This document shows, one piece after another, positions 16,940 through 25,811 of a stretch of DNA of 60,963 nt (position 1 is the stretch's first letter; every line of letters starts with the position of its first letter). Both the position numbers and the translations under genes were made by a program. The notes beneath the pieces were generated by a model, which saw only the letters and a program-made list of their open reading frames with translations, ran no database searches and had not been told where the DNA came from. Location of the stretch: the NCBI GenBank assembly GCA_004793585.1, contig SRZB01000022.1:1-60963 (forward strand), given 5' to 3'. The stretch comes from Hominisplanchenecus murintestinalis (lineage in GTDB: Bacteria; Bacillota; Clostridia; Lachnospirales; Lachnospiraceae).

Positions 16940-18328
16940 ATGAAGAAGAAATATATTCTGTATGCGGTACTCTTTTTTGCAATCTGCCTGTTTCCGGTGG
17001 CAGGTCTGGCGGTGCCGGAACGGGAAGAGGTTTCCGAGAACCGGACGCGTGCAAAAGCCCCGGCGCTGAAAGACGAAAATGGATGGAATCCGGACTTCCT
17101 GTCGGATGCAGGCGAGTGGTTTCAGGATCATTTCGGATTCCGGCAGGAACTGGTCACGGTGAATGCGCTGATGCAGGGAAAGATTTTTGGTGTTTCGGCA
17201 GCAGGAAGTGTGATTCAGGGAACGGACGGCTGGCTGTATTATCAGGATTCCCTGAATGATTATCTGGGGGCGGGGCTGATGAGCGACAGGGCGCTGTTTA
17301 ATGTGGCGCACTCTCTGTCTATGATGCAGGAGTATGCGGAGCGGCAGGGGGCGGATTTCTTATTTACGATTGCACCGAATAAGAACAGCCTGTACGGAGA
17401 GCATATGCCCTACTATGACAGTTTGAAAGTTTCGGATGAAAAGAATATGGATCGTATTGTCCCCTGGCTTGAGAAAGAGGGAGTTCATTATGCAGCGCTT
17501 TCCCAGGTATTTGCGGAGCAGGAAGAAGTGCTTTACCATAAAAAGGATTCCCATTGGAATAATAAAGGGGCGGCGCTGGCAGCAGATACTTTGCTTGCAG
17601 CTCTTGGCAGAGAACATCTTCCATATGTAGAAGCACCCGGCGAGACGAGGAAAGATTTTACAGGGGATTTGGATAAAATGCTTTATCCCCTGGCGCTGAC
17701 GCCGGAGGAAGAAATTTATTATGATAATGATGTGTTTGCTTATGTAGGCGAGGTGGAGAGCAACTTTGATTCCAGGATTACTACAGTAAATCCTTCCGCA
17801 GAGGGAAGCTTGGTGATGTACAGGGATTCTTTTGGAAATGCCCTGCTTCCGTTTTTAGCAAATCAATATGCCAACGCATATTTTTCAAGGGGGATTCCTT
17901 ATCGGATGGAGGAGCTTTCAGAGCACCGGGCAGATACGGTAATTGTGGAAAGGGCAGAGCGTTTTCTGCCGGAGATGGCGGAAAATCCTCCGCAGATGCC
18001 GGCGCCCCTGATGCTTCCGGAAGGAGATATTTCGGAAAGAGAAGGCGAAGTGTCAGAGTTGAAAGCGGAGCAGCAGGGAAACTATGTGAAACTGAGCGGC
18101 GTGATTGATAGGAATGCCTTGGAAACGGATTCCCGCATTTGTATAGAAGTGAAAGGAAATATGTATGAGGCATTTCCGGTTAGCCTGGAAACAGAGAAAG
18201 GGCATAGTGACAGCGGATTTGTGCTGTATCTTTTGGAGAAATGGCAGCAGGGGGCAGAGGAGATTTCAGTTCTTGTCCAAAAGGACGATGGCTGGCAGAG
18301 AATTTATACAGGCAGAATTATTTTATAA
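16940..18328 (+). CDS. DHHW-family (AlgJ/AlgX-like SGNH) protein
   Basis: This is a 462-residue protein with an N-terminal membrane anchor (residues 5-24) and an extracytoplasmic SGNH-like domain. The family motif appears as KKDSHWNNKG near residue 203, and the block with the catalytic serine as YRDSFGNALLPFL near 295. In alginate and wall-acetylation systems these proteins take the acyl group delivered by the MBOAT partner and attach it to the polymer. The gene follows the MBOAT gene by 12 bp with AGGAGGG. The C-terminal ~120 residues after the SGNH core appear to be a separate beta-rich domain, possibly for substrate binding. Confidence 0.88.
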   Translation: MKKKYILYAVLFFAICLFPVAGLAVPEREEVSENRTRAKAPALKDENGWNPDFLSDAGEWFQDHFGFRQELVTVNALMQGKIFGVSAAGSVIQGTDGWLYYQDSLNDYLGAGLMSDRALFNVAHSLSMMQEYAERQGADFLFTIAPNKNSLYGEHMPYYDSLKVSDEKNMDRIVPWLEKEGVHYAALSQVFAEQEEVLYHKKDSHWNNKGAALAADTLLAALGREHLPYVEAPGETRKDFTGDLDKMLYPLALTPEEEIYYDNDVFAYVGEVESNFDSRITTVNPSAEGSLVMYRDSFGNALLPFLANQYANAYFSRGIPYRMEELSEHRADTVIVERAERFLPEMAENPPQMPAPLMLPEGDISEREGEVSELKAEQQGNYVKLSGVIDRNALETDSRICIEVKGNMYEAFPVSLETEKGHSDSGFVLYLLEKWQQGAEEISVLVQKDDGWQRIYTGRIIL

Positions 18329-18340
18329 GGAGGAGAAAAG

Positions 18341-18973
18341 ATGAGAAGGAAATGGTTGATGGTATTTTGTGCACTGGCGGCAGCAGGCTGTATGGTGACA
18401 GCATGTGGAGGCGCTGAAGAAAAGGCGACAGAGAAAGCATCAGAGACACAGACGGAAAGTGTGGCAGAGACGGAAACGCAGCAGGTGACAGAGAAAGAAA
18501 CAGAGCCAGAAACGCAAACAGAGAGCGAGACAGAAACAGCGGCTCAAACAGAGAAAGCTACGGAGGAAGCAGCAGCGGAACCAAAAATTATGTATGTGGT
18601 CAGCGATGTATATATCCGCCAGACAGCGGACGCTTCTTCTGAAGCAGTAGCAGTGGCGCATTTGGGTGATGAAGTAACGGCAGTCCCTGAAGATGGTAAA
18701 TGGTGTAAAGTAAAGCTGGGAGACAAAGAAGGTTATGTGGTGAAAGATTACCTGACCGATTCCAAAGAAGAGGCAGACCAGGCAGTAAAGTCTGAAGAAG
18801 CTGCAAAAGCGGCGGCTGAGGCTGCTGCACAGGCGGCACAGCCCCAGGCAGCGCCCTCTGGCGGCGGGGTGTATGAAGTTAGCCGGCAGGCGTTCGATGA
18901 CTGCGATGGAAGCGGCCACGGGTATTATGAAATTACGTATTCTGACGGAAGTGTGCGGACGGAGGAGTACTAA
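18341..18973 (+). CDS. SH3-domain lipoprotein with Thr/Glu-rich linker
   Basis: This is a 210-residue lipoprotein. The lipobox is VTAC with Cys22. A low-complexity T/E/Q linker of about 60 residues follows, then a bacterial SH3 domain (about residues 85-145, VYIRQTADASSEAVAVAHLG to DKEGYVVKDYL). After an alanine-rich stretch the protein ends in a conserved-looking tail with DCDGSGHGYYEITYSDG. SH3 domains of this type bind peptidoglycan peptides. It follows the DHHW gene by 12 bp and its stop codon overlaps the next ATG. A wall-anchoring or scaffolding role in the acylation cluster is inference. Confidence 0.82.
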   Translation: MRRKWLMVFCALAAAGCMVTACGGAEEKATEKASETQTESVAETETQQVTEKETEPETQTESETETAAQTEKATEEAAAEPKIMYVVSDVYIRQTADASSEAVAVAHLGDEVTAVPEDGKWCKVKLGDKEGYVVKDYLTDSKEEADQAVKSEEAAKAAAEAAAQAAQPQAAPSGGGVYEVSRQAFDDCDGSGHGYYEITYSDGSVRTEEY

Positions 18974-19956
18974 TGGAATCCAGAGGGAAATGGCGGTGGA
19001 CGGCAGGGGGGCTGATGCTCCTGCTATGTCTCTTTACCGTGCCGTTCCGTGTAGATGCCGGGGAGAGGAATACATGGGTGACAAAAAAGCAGTATCGTTA
19101 TTACTATGATGAAAACGGAAAGCTGGTTCGCAGCGGGATTAAAGAAATCGGCGCCGGCAAGTATTGTTTTGACAGCAAAGGCCGTATGCTAAAAAAGACT
19201 ATGAAGGTCATTCGGGGAAAACGGTACTATTTTACATCCAGCGGAAAAGCTGCAGTCGGATGGGTGAGGTACAGAGGGAATAAGTACTATTTTGACAGCC
19301 TGGGGCGTGGTGTAAAAGGGCTGGCAGCTATTGGAAAATATCAGTATTTTTTTGCAGATAGCGGCGTTATGCAGAGCGGCTGGCAGTATTTTGGAAAGAA
19401 GAAAGCGTATTTTTATTTGAAAACCGGAAGGATGGCCGTAAACCGGACAATTCAGGGGACAAAGATAAATAAGAAAGGCTATGCGAAAGCCGGCAGGACG
19501 GAGCTTGCCAGACAGGAGGCTTTGGAAAAAGCGGAGAAACTCCTGGATTCAATTACAAGCCCCGGAATGAGCAAAAGCCAGAAGCTGCGGGCGGCATTTG
19601 ACTATATGTCCAGCCGTTCGAACCTTACGTATGTTACCTGGAGGAGCTTCCAAGCGTACAAGGGCTGGGAGTACGACTACGCTATAGAAATCTATGACAG
19701 ACGGGGCGGAAACTGCTATAATTTTGCCAGTGGATTTGCCATGCTGGCAAAGGTCATTGGGTATGAGCCTTATGTGGTGCGCGGGCGCGTCCGTGGAAGC
19801 CGGGACGGCGCGGCAGATGGGCTGACCCGCCATGCCTGCGTGTCTATCGATGGTCTGTACTATGACCCAGAGCTTCAGTTTGCCGGGACTTCACCGGGAA
19901 TTTATGGCGTGTCTTATTCGCCGATGATTCAGATATTGGGGAGAAACCGAATATAA
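18973..19956 (+). CDS. secreted wall-binding-repeat transglutaminase-like protein
   Basis: This is a 327-residue exported protein. The signal peptide ends near FRVDAGE. Residues 35-165 carry about five aromatic wall-binding repeats (YRYYYDENGKLVRSGI, RYYFTSSGKAAVGW, KYYFDSLGRGVKG, QYFFADSGVMQSGW). The C-terminal 150 residues are a transglutaminase-like domain with Cys in GGNCYNFASGFAMLA (near 248), His in TRHACVSIDG (near 287) and Asp in YYDPELQ (near 298). It combines in one chain the two functions that the first two genes of the cluster encode separately. Its ATG overlaps the stop of the SH3 lipoprotein by one base. A strong terminator follows. Confidence 0.85.
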   Translation: MESRGKWRWTAGGLMLLLCLFTVPFRVDAGERNTWVTKKQYRYYYDENGKLVRSGIKEIGAGKYCFDSKGRMLKKTMKVIRGKRYYFTSSGKAAVGWVRYRGNKYYFDSLGRGVKGLAAIGKYQYFFADSGVMQSGWQYFGKKKAYFYLKTGRMAVNRTIQGTKINKKGYAKAGRTELARQEALEKAEKLLDSITSPGMSKSQKLRAAFDYMSSRSNLTYVTWRSFQAYKGWEYDYAIEIYDRRGGNCYNFASGFAMLAKVIGYEPYVVRGRVRGSRDGAADGLTRHACVSIDGLYYDPELQFAGTSPGIYGVSYSPMIQILGRNRI

Positions 19957-19969
19957 AAGATATGAGAAA

Positions 19970-20000
19970 AGATGCGGAAAAAGTACCCGCATCTTTTTTT
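19970..20000 (+). terminator. terminator of the surface cluster
   Basis: AGATGCGG and CCGCATCT form a perfect 8-bp stem followed by a run of T. The rest of the gap 19957-20260 is filled mainly by the 129-bp repeat. Confidence 0.9.
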
Positions 20001-20031
20001 ATGTATTAGACTCTAACGGAATAAGTTTATA

Positions 20032-20160
20032 TTTATTCCCGCGAGCAACGAGCCAAGTGACTGCTTGCAGGCATTTGGCGACTGCCGCGAGGGTCAAATA
20101 CCCCGCCCCTTGGGGCGCTTCAAGTTTGATGCCCCGTTGCTTGCAGCGGGGTTTTTGACT
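20032..20160 (+). repeat. 129-bp dispersed structured repeat, copy B
   Basis: This differs from copy A (9374-9502) only by one A-to-G change next to the CCCCG arm. It is again placed 3' of a gene cluster, after a conventional terminator, and again ends in a GC hairpin (20132-20151) with a T-run. Confidence 0.85.
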
Positions 20161-20260
20161 GTTTAAAATGCCTAAAGCATTGCAAATATTTTATTTTTTT
20201 CTCTTTAAAAGAGTTAGAGTATGATATAATGCTTTTAAAATATTATAATTTCGGAAAAGA

Positions 20261-20731
20261 GTGAAAAATATGCGAAGAAGAGATGTGAGAATTACAGGAG
20301 CGGCGCTGTTTTTTGCGGCATCAGTGCTGGGAAACAGTTTTGGTTTTGTGGAAGCAGTGGGAGGACAGGATTCAGAAAATGAGATCACACAGTATGAAGG
20401 ATATGAATTGGTCTGGAATGATGAATTTGACGGAGAATACCTGGACGATACAAAATGGAGAATCGGGAATACACCGGAAAATGGAAGCCACAAGTATAAC
20501 ACTGCCAAAACAGAGGAGGGAAAACTGGAAAACGAAAATGTTTTTCTGGAAAATGGCGCGTTACAGTTAAAAGCAACACCGCTTGCGGAGCCGGAGACGG
20601 TAAAAAGCTACAAGAGAACAGTAAAGAGTAAAAAGATGGTACGTTTCCGTGTAAGAACTTACAGAAAAGCAGGGAAAGTTAAGATATATGGGAAGTATTC
20701 TGCGGTAAAAAAAGTAAAACTAAAGAAATAG
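20261..20731 (+). pseudogene. internally deleted GH16-type secreted glucanase
   Basis: The frame is open (156 residues, GTG start; ATG at 20270 is also possible), but the protein joins two unrelated ends. After a signal peptide, residues 40-110 match the start of a glycoside hydrolase family 16 domain (YELVWNDEFDGEYLDDTKW, then NVFLENGALQLKATP). It then jumps straight to the last strand of an Fn3-like repeat (RFRVRTYRKAGKVKIYGKYS) and a lysine-rich end. The GH16 catalytic core with its E-x-D-x-x-E motif is missing, so no glucanase activity is expected. An in-frame deletion of several hundred codons is the simplest explanation. A short secreted protein may still be made. Confidence 0.75.
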
Positions 20732-20850
20732 AACATAGCGGCTTTTTGGGTATATGATTTTAAAAGCAGCTATGGGGAAAGGGTTAAATAAGAATACGGC
20801 TTCATTCCCCCGCATAGATTGTAGAAATAAGTTTTGCGGGGGATTCCCTG

Positions 20851-21108
20851 ATGAAGGATTACATTGAAGAACGTGCAATTGAAATAGCAAATTATATTAT
20901 TGAAGAAAAGGCGACGGTGAGACAAACGGCAAAAAAGTTCGGGATTAGTAAGAGTACGGTACATAAAGACGTAACAGACCGCCTTGTGCAGATTAATGCA
21001 GACCTGGCGGCGCGGACAAGAAAAGTATTGGACGTGAACAAACAGGAACGCCATATACGCGGCGGCATGGCAACAAAAGAAAAATATGCCCATCAGCATA
21101 GCGTATAG
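20851..21108 (+). CDS. spoIIID: sporulation transcription regulator SpoIIID
   Basis: This is an 85-residue DNA-binding protein of the mother cell, which in Bacillus and Clostridium activates or represses many sigma-E genes and sigK. The helix-turn-helix TVRQTAKKFGISKSTVHKDV occupies residues 23-42, with a basic C-terminal helix after it. Length and sequence match the family throughout. GGGGGA lies upstream of the ATG. It stands alone between an inactive glucanase relic and a large surface protein. It shows that the organism belongs to a spore-forming lineage. Confidence 0.95.
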   Translation: MKDYIEERAIEIANYIIEEKATVRQTAKKFGISKSTVHKDVTDRLVQINADLAARTRKVLDVNKQERHIRGGMATKEKYAHQHSV

Positions 21109-21151
21109 GCAGACCAGAGCGGATTTGAAGACAGGGGAAAAGAGTGAAATG

Positions 21152-21176
21152 GCCGGGGATATTCCCGGCTGTTTTT
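21152..21176 (+). terminator. spoIIID terminator
   Basis: GCCGGG and CCCGGC pair around a 6-base loop, followed by TGTTTTT. Confidence 0.75.
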
Positions 21177-21321
21177 CTATATATTAAGAAAAGAATAATT
21201 TTTTATAATTTGTGGGAAATGCCAGAAAAATGTGATATAATTAAAATAATATTGTGCAAAGTGTTTTTGTACGGCGTCAGGCATTGGAAATGTAATTTTT
21301 AAGTACAGAAAGGAAGAGAGT

Positions 21322-24300
21322 ATGATTTTGAGCAGTAGAATGAAAAGAAAGATGGTTTCGTTGTGCCTGGCATTGGGCATGACAGCAGTTTCTCTGCCAT
21401 TGTGGCAGATGCCGTTGAAGGCGGAGGCATCAGAGACGGCTCTGGAGATGGGGGATTTTCAGGCAGCAGAAGCAGAAGTTACGCTGGAAGATGTGAGGCA
21501 AAAAGCCAGGGAAAAGTATGCAGGAGCGGTAAAGACAGGGTTTGACATGGATTTGTCAGGGCAGACTTTTGATGGGAATACTGCGCTGAATTATTCCACG
21601 GATGAGGGTGACAGGAAATACATAGAAGTATTTAATAACCTTTTGGCAAGTGACAAAGATCAAACCCTGATTATACGGTTTAAGACCAGTGAGCAGAATG
21701 GAATGTTGTTTGGAGCGGGGTCGAACACTTCAGCGTATGATGGCAGTAATATGGCATTTGGAGTTAAAGGCGGACAGCTGAGGGTTATATTTCGAAATGA
21801 CAGGAGTGCAGGCTTAAAGGCGAATTTTGTAGGTGCAGGAAATATGTCAAGCGGCAAATGGCATACGATAGCTGTCAGTTTTATGGCGTCAAAGGGCCTG
21901 GTCCCGGAAAATGTCCGAATGGTAGTTGACGGCGGGGAAGAGATTTATGCGCCTAACAATTGGAAGGTGGGAATAACTGGTTTTAACCAGAGGAAGAATA
22001 CGCCGTATACCGCATTCCAGATTGGCGGCGGCAGTATGGTAAGCATAGGGAATGGCGATATATCCGGAAAAGCGGCGTTTAATGGACAGATTGATTTTAT
22101 CACTGTGCTGGATGAAGCGTACAGCGTGGAAGAACTTCAAAGATTCAGTATGCGTGATAGAGATTTTACCAACTTTGGCAGTATGTATATGGCTAAGACC
22201 GGCAAAACATGGCTGTTTACCGGAGGTACGGAAGCGGTGGCTGATTTTCGGGTGAATGGTTTTACACGTAACTGGGTAGGACTGTTTGAGGACAAGTTCC
22301 GCGATGCCGGACCTACAGCCGGATATAATTATATTGAGCGTGGCCGTTTTGTATTTAACACGTCCAGAAAAGATGCGGATGTGGCTCAGATCTTGAGTGA
22401 GTATGATACCCGGATTAAAGCATTTGGTACTTCAGCGGTTGGAATTATGATAGGCGCTGCAGATTACCGTAAGGGGCAGGCGGGAGTTGAGAAATTTAAG
22501 ACAGACCTGCAGCAGCTCCTGGAGAAAATAAAAAGTGATGGGAAGCTTCCGCTGCTGCTGACGCCTTATCCCGCAAAAGGGGAGGAGGATAATGCTAATA
22601 TCGCGCTTTATAAAACGGCGCTAACAGAGGTGGTCGGAGATAGCGTCAAAGTAGTTGATCTGGGCGGTATCAATACTTCTTATATAAATGCGGATGGCAC
22701 GCTCGCTCCGCTTGGCCATCAGGCAGTGGCGAATGCCATTAAAACAGCAGTGGGAAGTAATACAGTGACGAATTATGCATTAAATACTTTGGCGGAAGGC
22801 TCTTACACGTTGGCAAAGAAGAATGCAGACGGTACAGAGACTGAGGTTAAGAGGGTAATATCAGATGGCGCCGCCATTTCTGTAGAAGTAGATGGCGAGA
22901 CGATCAGTGGGGAGACGGCGAAGCTTAGCTATATGCTGGAATGCGGAGACGGGCAGGAGATTTCCGGCACGATTCAGGATGGAAATTTGAATTTTACTGT
23001 AGATGGCCTTTTACCGGGAAAAGAATATATACTTCATGTTTATGACGGCAGCCGAAAAGCTGACGGCAGCATAAAAGAGTCTTACCGTCCGGTAAAAATT
23101 AGAAATATTGTTAATGGGCAGGGGATTTCCCAGGAGTATACAGAGGGGAATATTTCAGTCAATGAGGAGATACAGAGCCTGTTTAGCTGTGAAGAGCCAA
23201 TGACCTGGCTGTTTATGGGCGACAGCATTACTCATGGTATTGTAACCAGCGGTTATGACAATGTGCCTCAGATGTTTGCAAAGTATCTGGATGAGCAGGG
23301 GCGTGCGGATGACATTGTTTTGAATACAGGCGTAAGCAATGCAACGCTGACTACTACGCTGGCACAAGTGGAGGCGCGTCTTACACGGTATCAGCCGGAT
23401 GTGGTGATGATTATGCTGGGGACAAACGATGTTTCCTATAATGGTGAGAATGCGGTGAGTGAGGAAGGAGCGGCGTCAAAAGCAAGTCTTACAGTAGAAG
23501 AATATAAAGAACGTTACAAAACTCTGGTAAGAAAAATACATGAGAATAATAATGAGAGCAGCATTGTTCTCCGTGTTCCAAGTGAAATGATCCTGCCTCA
23601 TGGAGACGCCCATACAGGATACCAGCCTAAGTTTGCAGCGATTTACGATGTAGCAAGTGAAATGCGAGCGGAGATTCCAGGATTGAATATTGCAGTCGTG
23701 AACCACAGGCAGGCATGGAATGATTACAAGAATAATGTAAGAAATGACAATATAGCAAAAACGGGCGCCTATTGCTGGCTGGTAGATAACGTACATCCAA
23801 ATGGCAGGGGAAATATATTTATGTTCCAGCAGATTATTAAAGAATTAGGGCTGTATAATCCTACGTCTGCGATTGCAAATTACAAATTTGTACTGAATGA
23901 TTGGGCAGAAAGTAATTCAACGGAAGTATCTGTGACACAGAGGGGAAGAAAAGCAAGTTTTGCAATGAGTGAGGTGTCGGCATATGCGGATAATGTTAAG
24001 GCGACACGTGAGGAAGTGGAAGACGATGAATATGGGCTGAATGACAGGGAAGGTCTTATGGATGTGACGCTTACGCTTACGGATGAAACAGGAAAGAAGA
24101 TTTCTAAACGTGCAGCGTATGTTAAAGACGGAGTCATCCGGCTGGACGGATTGGATACAGAAAGGGCTTATCAGGCGGAAGTCAGCGCAAAGCATGCGGT
24201 AACCAGTAAAGAGATTATTTTTACTGCATTGCTTGTTAAAGATACCAATCTTATAGCTACAGATGAAGAAAAGCAGGAATTTTTGACAGAGATTTTGAAA

Positions 24301-25665
24301 GCTGAAGAGCAGGATATTTCGGGATTTACAGAAGCTTTTCAGACAGAATATCGGCAGGCAATTGAGGAGGCGAAATCGCTTGTGTCCAGTGATGGTTTGA
24401 CGATTACACAGATTAGCGGGGCATTGAATAAGATTGCAGCGGTAAAAGCGAATGCCGAAGAATATGTAAGGGAAGAAATCAAAGGGAAACTGGAAGAGGA
24501 ACTTTCCAAGGCAAAGGGAACGTACGAAGCAGGACAGCAGAATTACACTAAGGAGAGCTGGGATGCTTTTGTGGAAGCCTATGAAAAGGCAGAAAGAGCA
24601 GATGAGGCTGCAGATATAGAGAAGCTGACAGAGTTATTAAGCGAATTGCAGCAGGCAGCCGGGAACTTGAAAGCTGTTACAGCGACAGATGAGGAGAAGA
24701 AAGAGTTTTTTACAGAAATTTCCAAAGCTGAGGAGCAGGATATTTCGTGCTTTACAGAAGCATTTCAGGCGGAGTATCGGAAAGCAATTGAAGAGGCAAA
24801 ACTGCTGGCGTCCAGCAGTGAGCTGACGACAGCGCAGATTAGCGAAGCATTGAATAAGATTGCAGCGATAAAAATGAATGCTGAAAAATATGCAAGGGAA
24901 GAAATCAAAGGGAAACTGAAAGAAGAACTTTCTAAGGCAAGAGGAAAGTACGAAACAGGGCAGCAGAAGTATACTGGGGAGAGCTGGAACGCTTTTGTGA
25001 AAGCATATGAAGCAGCAAAGGGGGCAGATGAGACTGCAGATATAAGGACACTGACAGAATTATTAAACAAATTGCGGCAGACAGCCGGGAGCTTAAAAGA
25101 GGAAAAAGATCCGGCGGCTAATTTGAAACCCGCAGCACCGGCGCTTCGAAGTGTAAAAAGTGCGGCAGGCAAACAAGGTATAGAAGTGAAAGTTGTGGTA
25201 ACACCGGTAGAGAAAGCGGTAAGCTATGAAATTTACCGGATTGCGGGCGGCAAAACTGCTCTGGCAGGAACTACGCAGAATGGTCAGTTTACTGATAAAA
25301 AACTTAACAAGAAGAGTGCAGAGTATTATGCAGTAGCAGTTGCGGCAGACGGTATGAAAAGTGATGCAGGCACCGGGATGAAACTTACGCTGGCAAAAAC
25401 TATGAAGCTTAAATCGGCAAAAGTATTTAGAAAGAACGTGAAATTGACCTGGAAGAAGTCTAAGAGCGCAAAGAAATATATCATATACCGTTCGATGAAA
25501 AAGAGTTCCGGTTATACCAGGATAAAGGTTCTTGGAAAATCTAAAGCAGGTTTTCTTGATAAAAAAGTAAAGAAAGGCAAAACTTATTATTATAAAATTG
25601 TGATACAGGATAAGAACCAGGTAAGTCTGATGAGCAAAGCAAAGAAAATAAAATTAAAGAAATAA
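21322..25665 (+). CDS. large secreted protein with LamG-like, tandem SGNH hydrolase, FIVAR and Fn3-like domains
   Basis: This is a 1447-residue exported protein with an N-terminal signal peptide (about residues 1-36). Residues 60-280 look like a concanavalin/LamG-like lectin domain. The first SGNH-like domain (about 290-480) has lost its catalytic residues: GGT replaces GDS and GAAD replaces GTND. A linker domain precedes a second SGNH domain (about 625-850) with all blocks intact: MGDSITHG, MLGTNDV and VHPNGRG. Two 142-residue FIVAR-type helical repeats follow (979-1262), then two Fn3-like modules and a lysine-rich end. Such architecture is seen in clostridial glycan-degrading proteins; an esterase acting on sugar O-acetyl groups is plausible. 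No LPXTG anchor is present. Confidence 0.85.
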   Translation: MILSSRMKRKMVSLCLALGMTAVSLPLWQMPLKAEASETALEMGDFQAAEAEVTLEDVRQKAREKYAGAVKTGFDMDLSGQTFDGNTALNYSTDEGDRKYIEVFNNLLASDKDQTLIIRFKTSEQNGMLFGAGSNTSAYDGSNMAFGVKGGQLRVIFRNDRSAGLKANFVGAGNMSSGKWHTIAVSFMASKGLVPENVRMVVDGGEEIYAPNNWKVGITGFNQRKNTPYTAFQIGGGSMVSIGNGDISGKAAFNGQIDFITVLDEAYSVEELQRFSMRDRDFTNFGSMYMAKTGKTWLFTGGTEAVADFRVNGFTRNWVGLFEDKFRDAGPTAGYNYIERGRFVFNTSRKDADVAQILSEYDTRIKAFGTSAVGIMIGAADYRKGQAGVEKFKTDLQQLLEKIKSDGKLPLLLTPYPAKGEEDNANIALYKTALTEVVGDSVKVVDLGGINTSYINADGTLAPLGHQAVANAIKTAVGSNTVTNYALNTLAEGSYTLAKKNADGTETEVKRVISDGAAISVEVDGETISGETAKLSYMLECGDGQEISGTIQDGNLNFTVDGLLPGKEYILHVYDGSRKADGSIKESYRPVKIRNIVNGQGISQEYTEGNISVNEEIQSLFSCEEPMTWLFMGDSITHGIVTSGYDNVPQMFAKYLDEQGRADDIVLNTGVSNATLTTTLAQVEARLTRYQPDVVMIMLGTNDVSYNGENAVSEEGAASKASLTVEEYKERYKTLVRKIHENNNESSIVLRVPSEMILPHGDAHTGYQPKFAAIYDVASEMRAEIPGLNIAVVNHRQAWNDYKNNVRNDNIAKTGAYCWLVDNVHPNGRGNIFMFQQIIKELGLYNPTSAIANYKFVLNDWAESNSTEVSVTQRGRKASFAMSEVSAYADNVKATREEVEDDEYGLNDREGLMDVTLTLTDETGKKISKRAAYVKDGVIRLDGLDTERAYQAEVSAKHAVTSKEIIFTALLVKDTNLIATDEEKQEFLTEILKAEEQDISGFTEAFQTEYRQAIEEAKSLVSSDGLTITQISGALNKIAAVKANAEEYVREEIKGKLEEELSKAKGTYEAGQQNYTKESWDAFVEAYEKAERADEAADIEKLTELLSELQQAAGNLKAVTATDEEKKEFFTEISKAEEQDISCFTEAFQAEYRKAIEEAKLLASSSELTTAQISEALNKIAAIKMNAEKYAREEIKGKLKEELSKARGKYETGQQKYTGESWNAFVKAYEAAKGADETADIRTLTELLNKLRQTAGSLKEEKDPAANLKPAAPALRSVKSAAGKQGIEVKVVVTPVEKAVSYEIYRIAGGKTALAGTTQNGQFTDKKLNKKSAEYYAVAVAADGMKSDAGTGMKLTLAKTMKLKSAKVFRKNVKLTWKKSKSAKKYIIYRSMKKSSGYTRIKVLGKSKAGFLDKKVKKGKTYYYKIVIQDKNQVSLMSKAKKIKLKK
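24256..25101 (+). repeat. tandem 426-bp in-frame duplication (FIVAR modules)
   Basis: Two consecutive units start at 24256 and 24682, 426 bp (142 codons) apart. Both begin with A-T-D-E-E-K and share KAEEQDIS, FTEAFQ, EYR and EEIKGKL. They encode paired helical FIVAR-like modules in the surface protein. Confidence 0.85.
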
Positions 25666-25699
25666 AGCAGTTCAGAATAGAAGCGCTGTGAAATATTAT

Positions 25700-25739
25700 A
25701 GCAAGTACAAGATTATGTGATTTTGTACTTGCTTTTTTC
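25700..25739 (+). terminator. terminator of the large surface-protein gene
   Basis: AGCAAGTACAA and TTGTACTTGCT pair almost perfectly around an AT loop, followed by TTTTT. Confidence 0.9.
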
Positions 25740-25811
25740 ATAAAATCCTGATAATATAATCAAAAAGATACATAACATAATATTTATAACACGCAAATAA
25801 AAAAGGAGGAA

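Noticed and set aside
21220-21232. 13-mer TGCCAGAAAAATG shared with the repeats near 59545
   Set aside because: A 13-base match is expected several times by chance within 61 kb, and only one copy without direct-repeat spacing occurs here.
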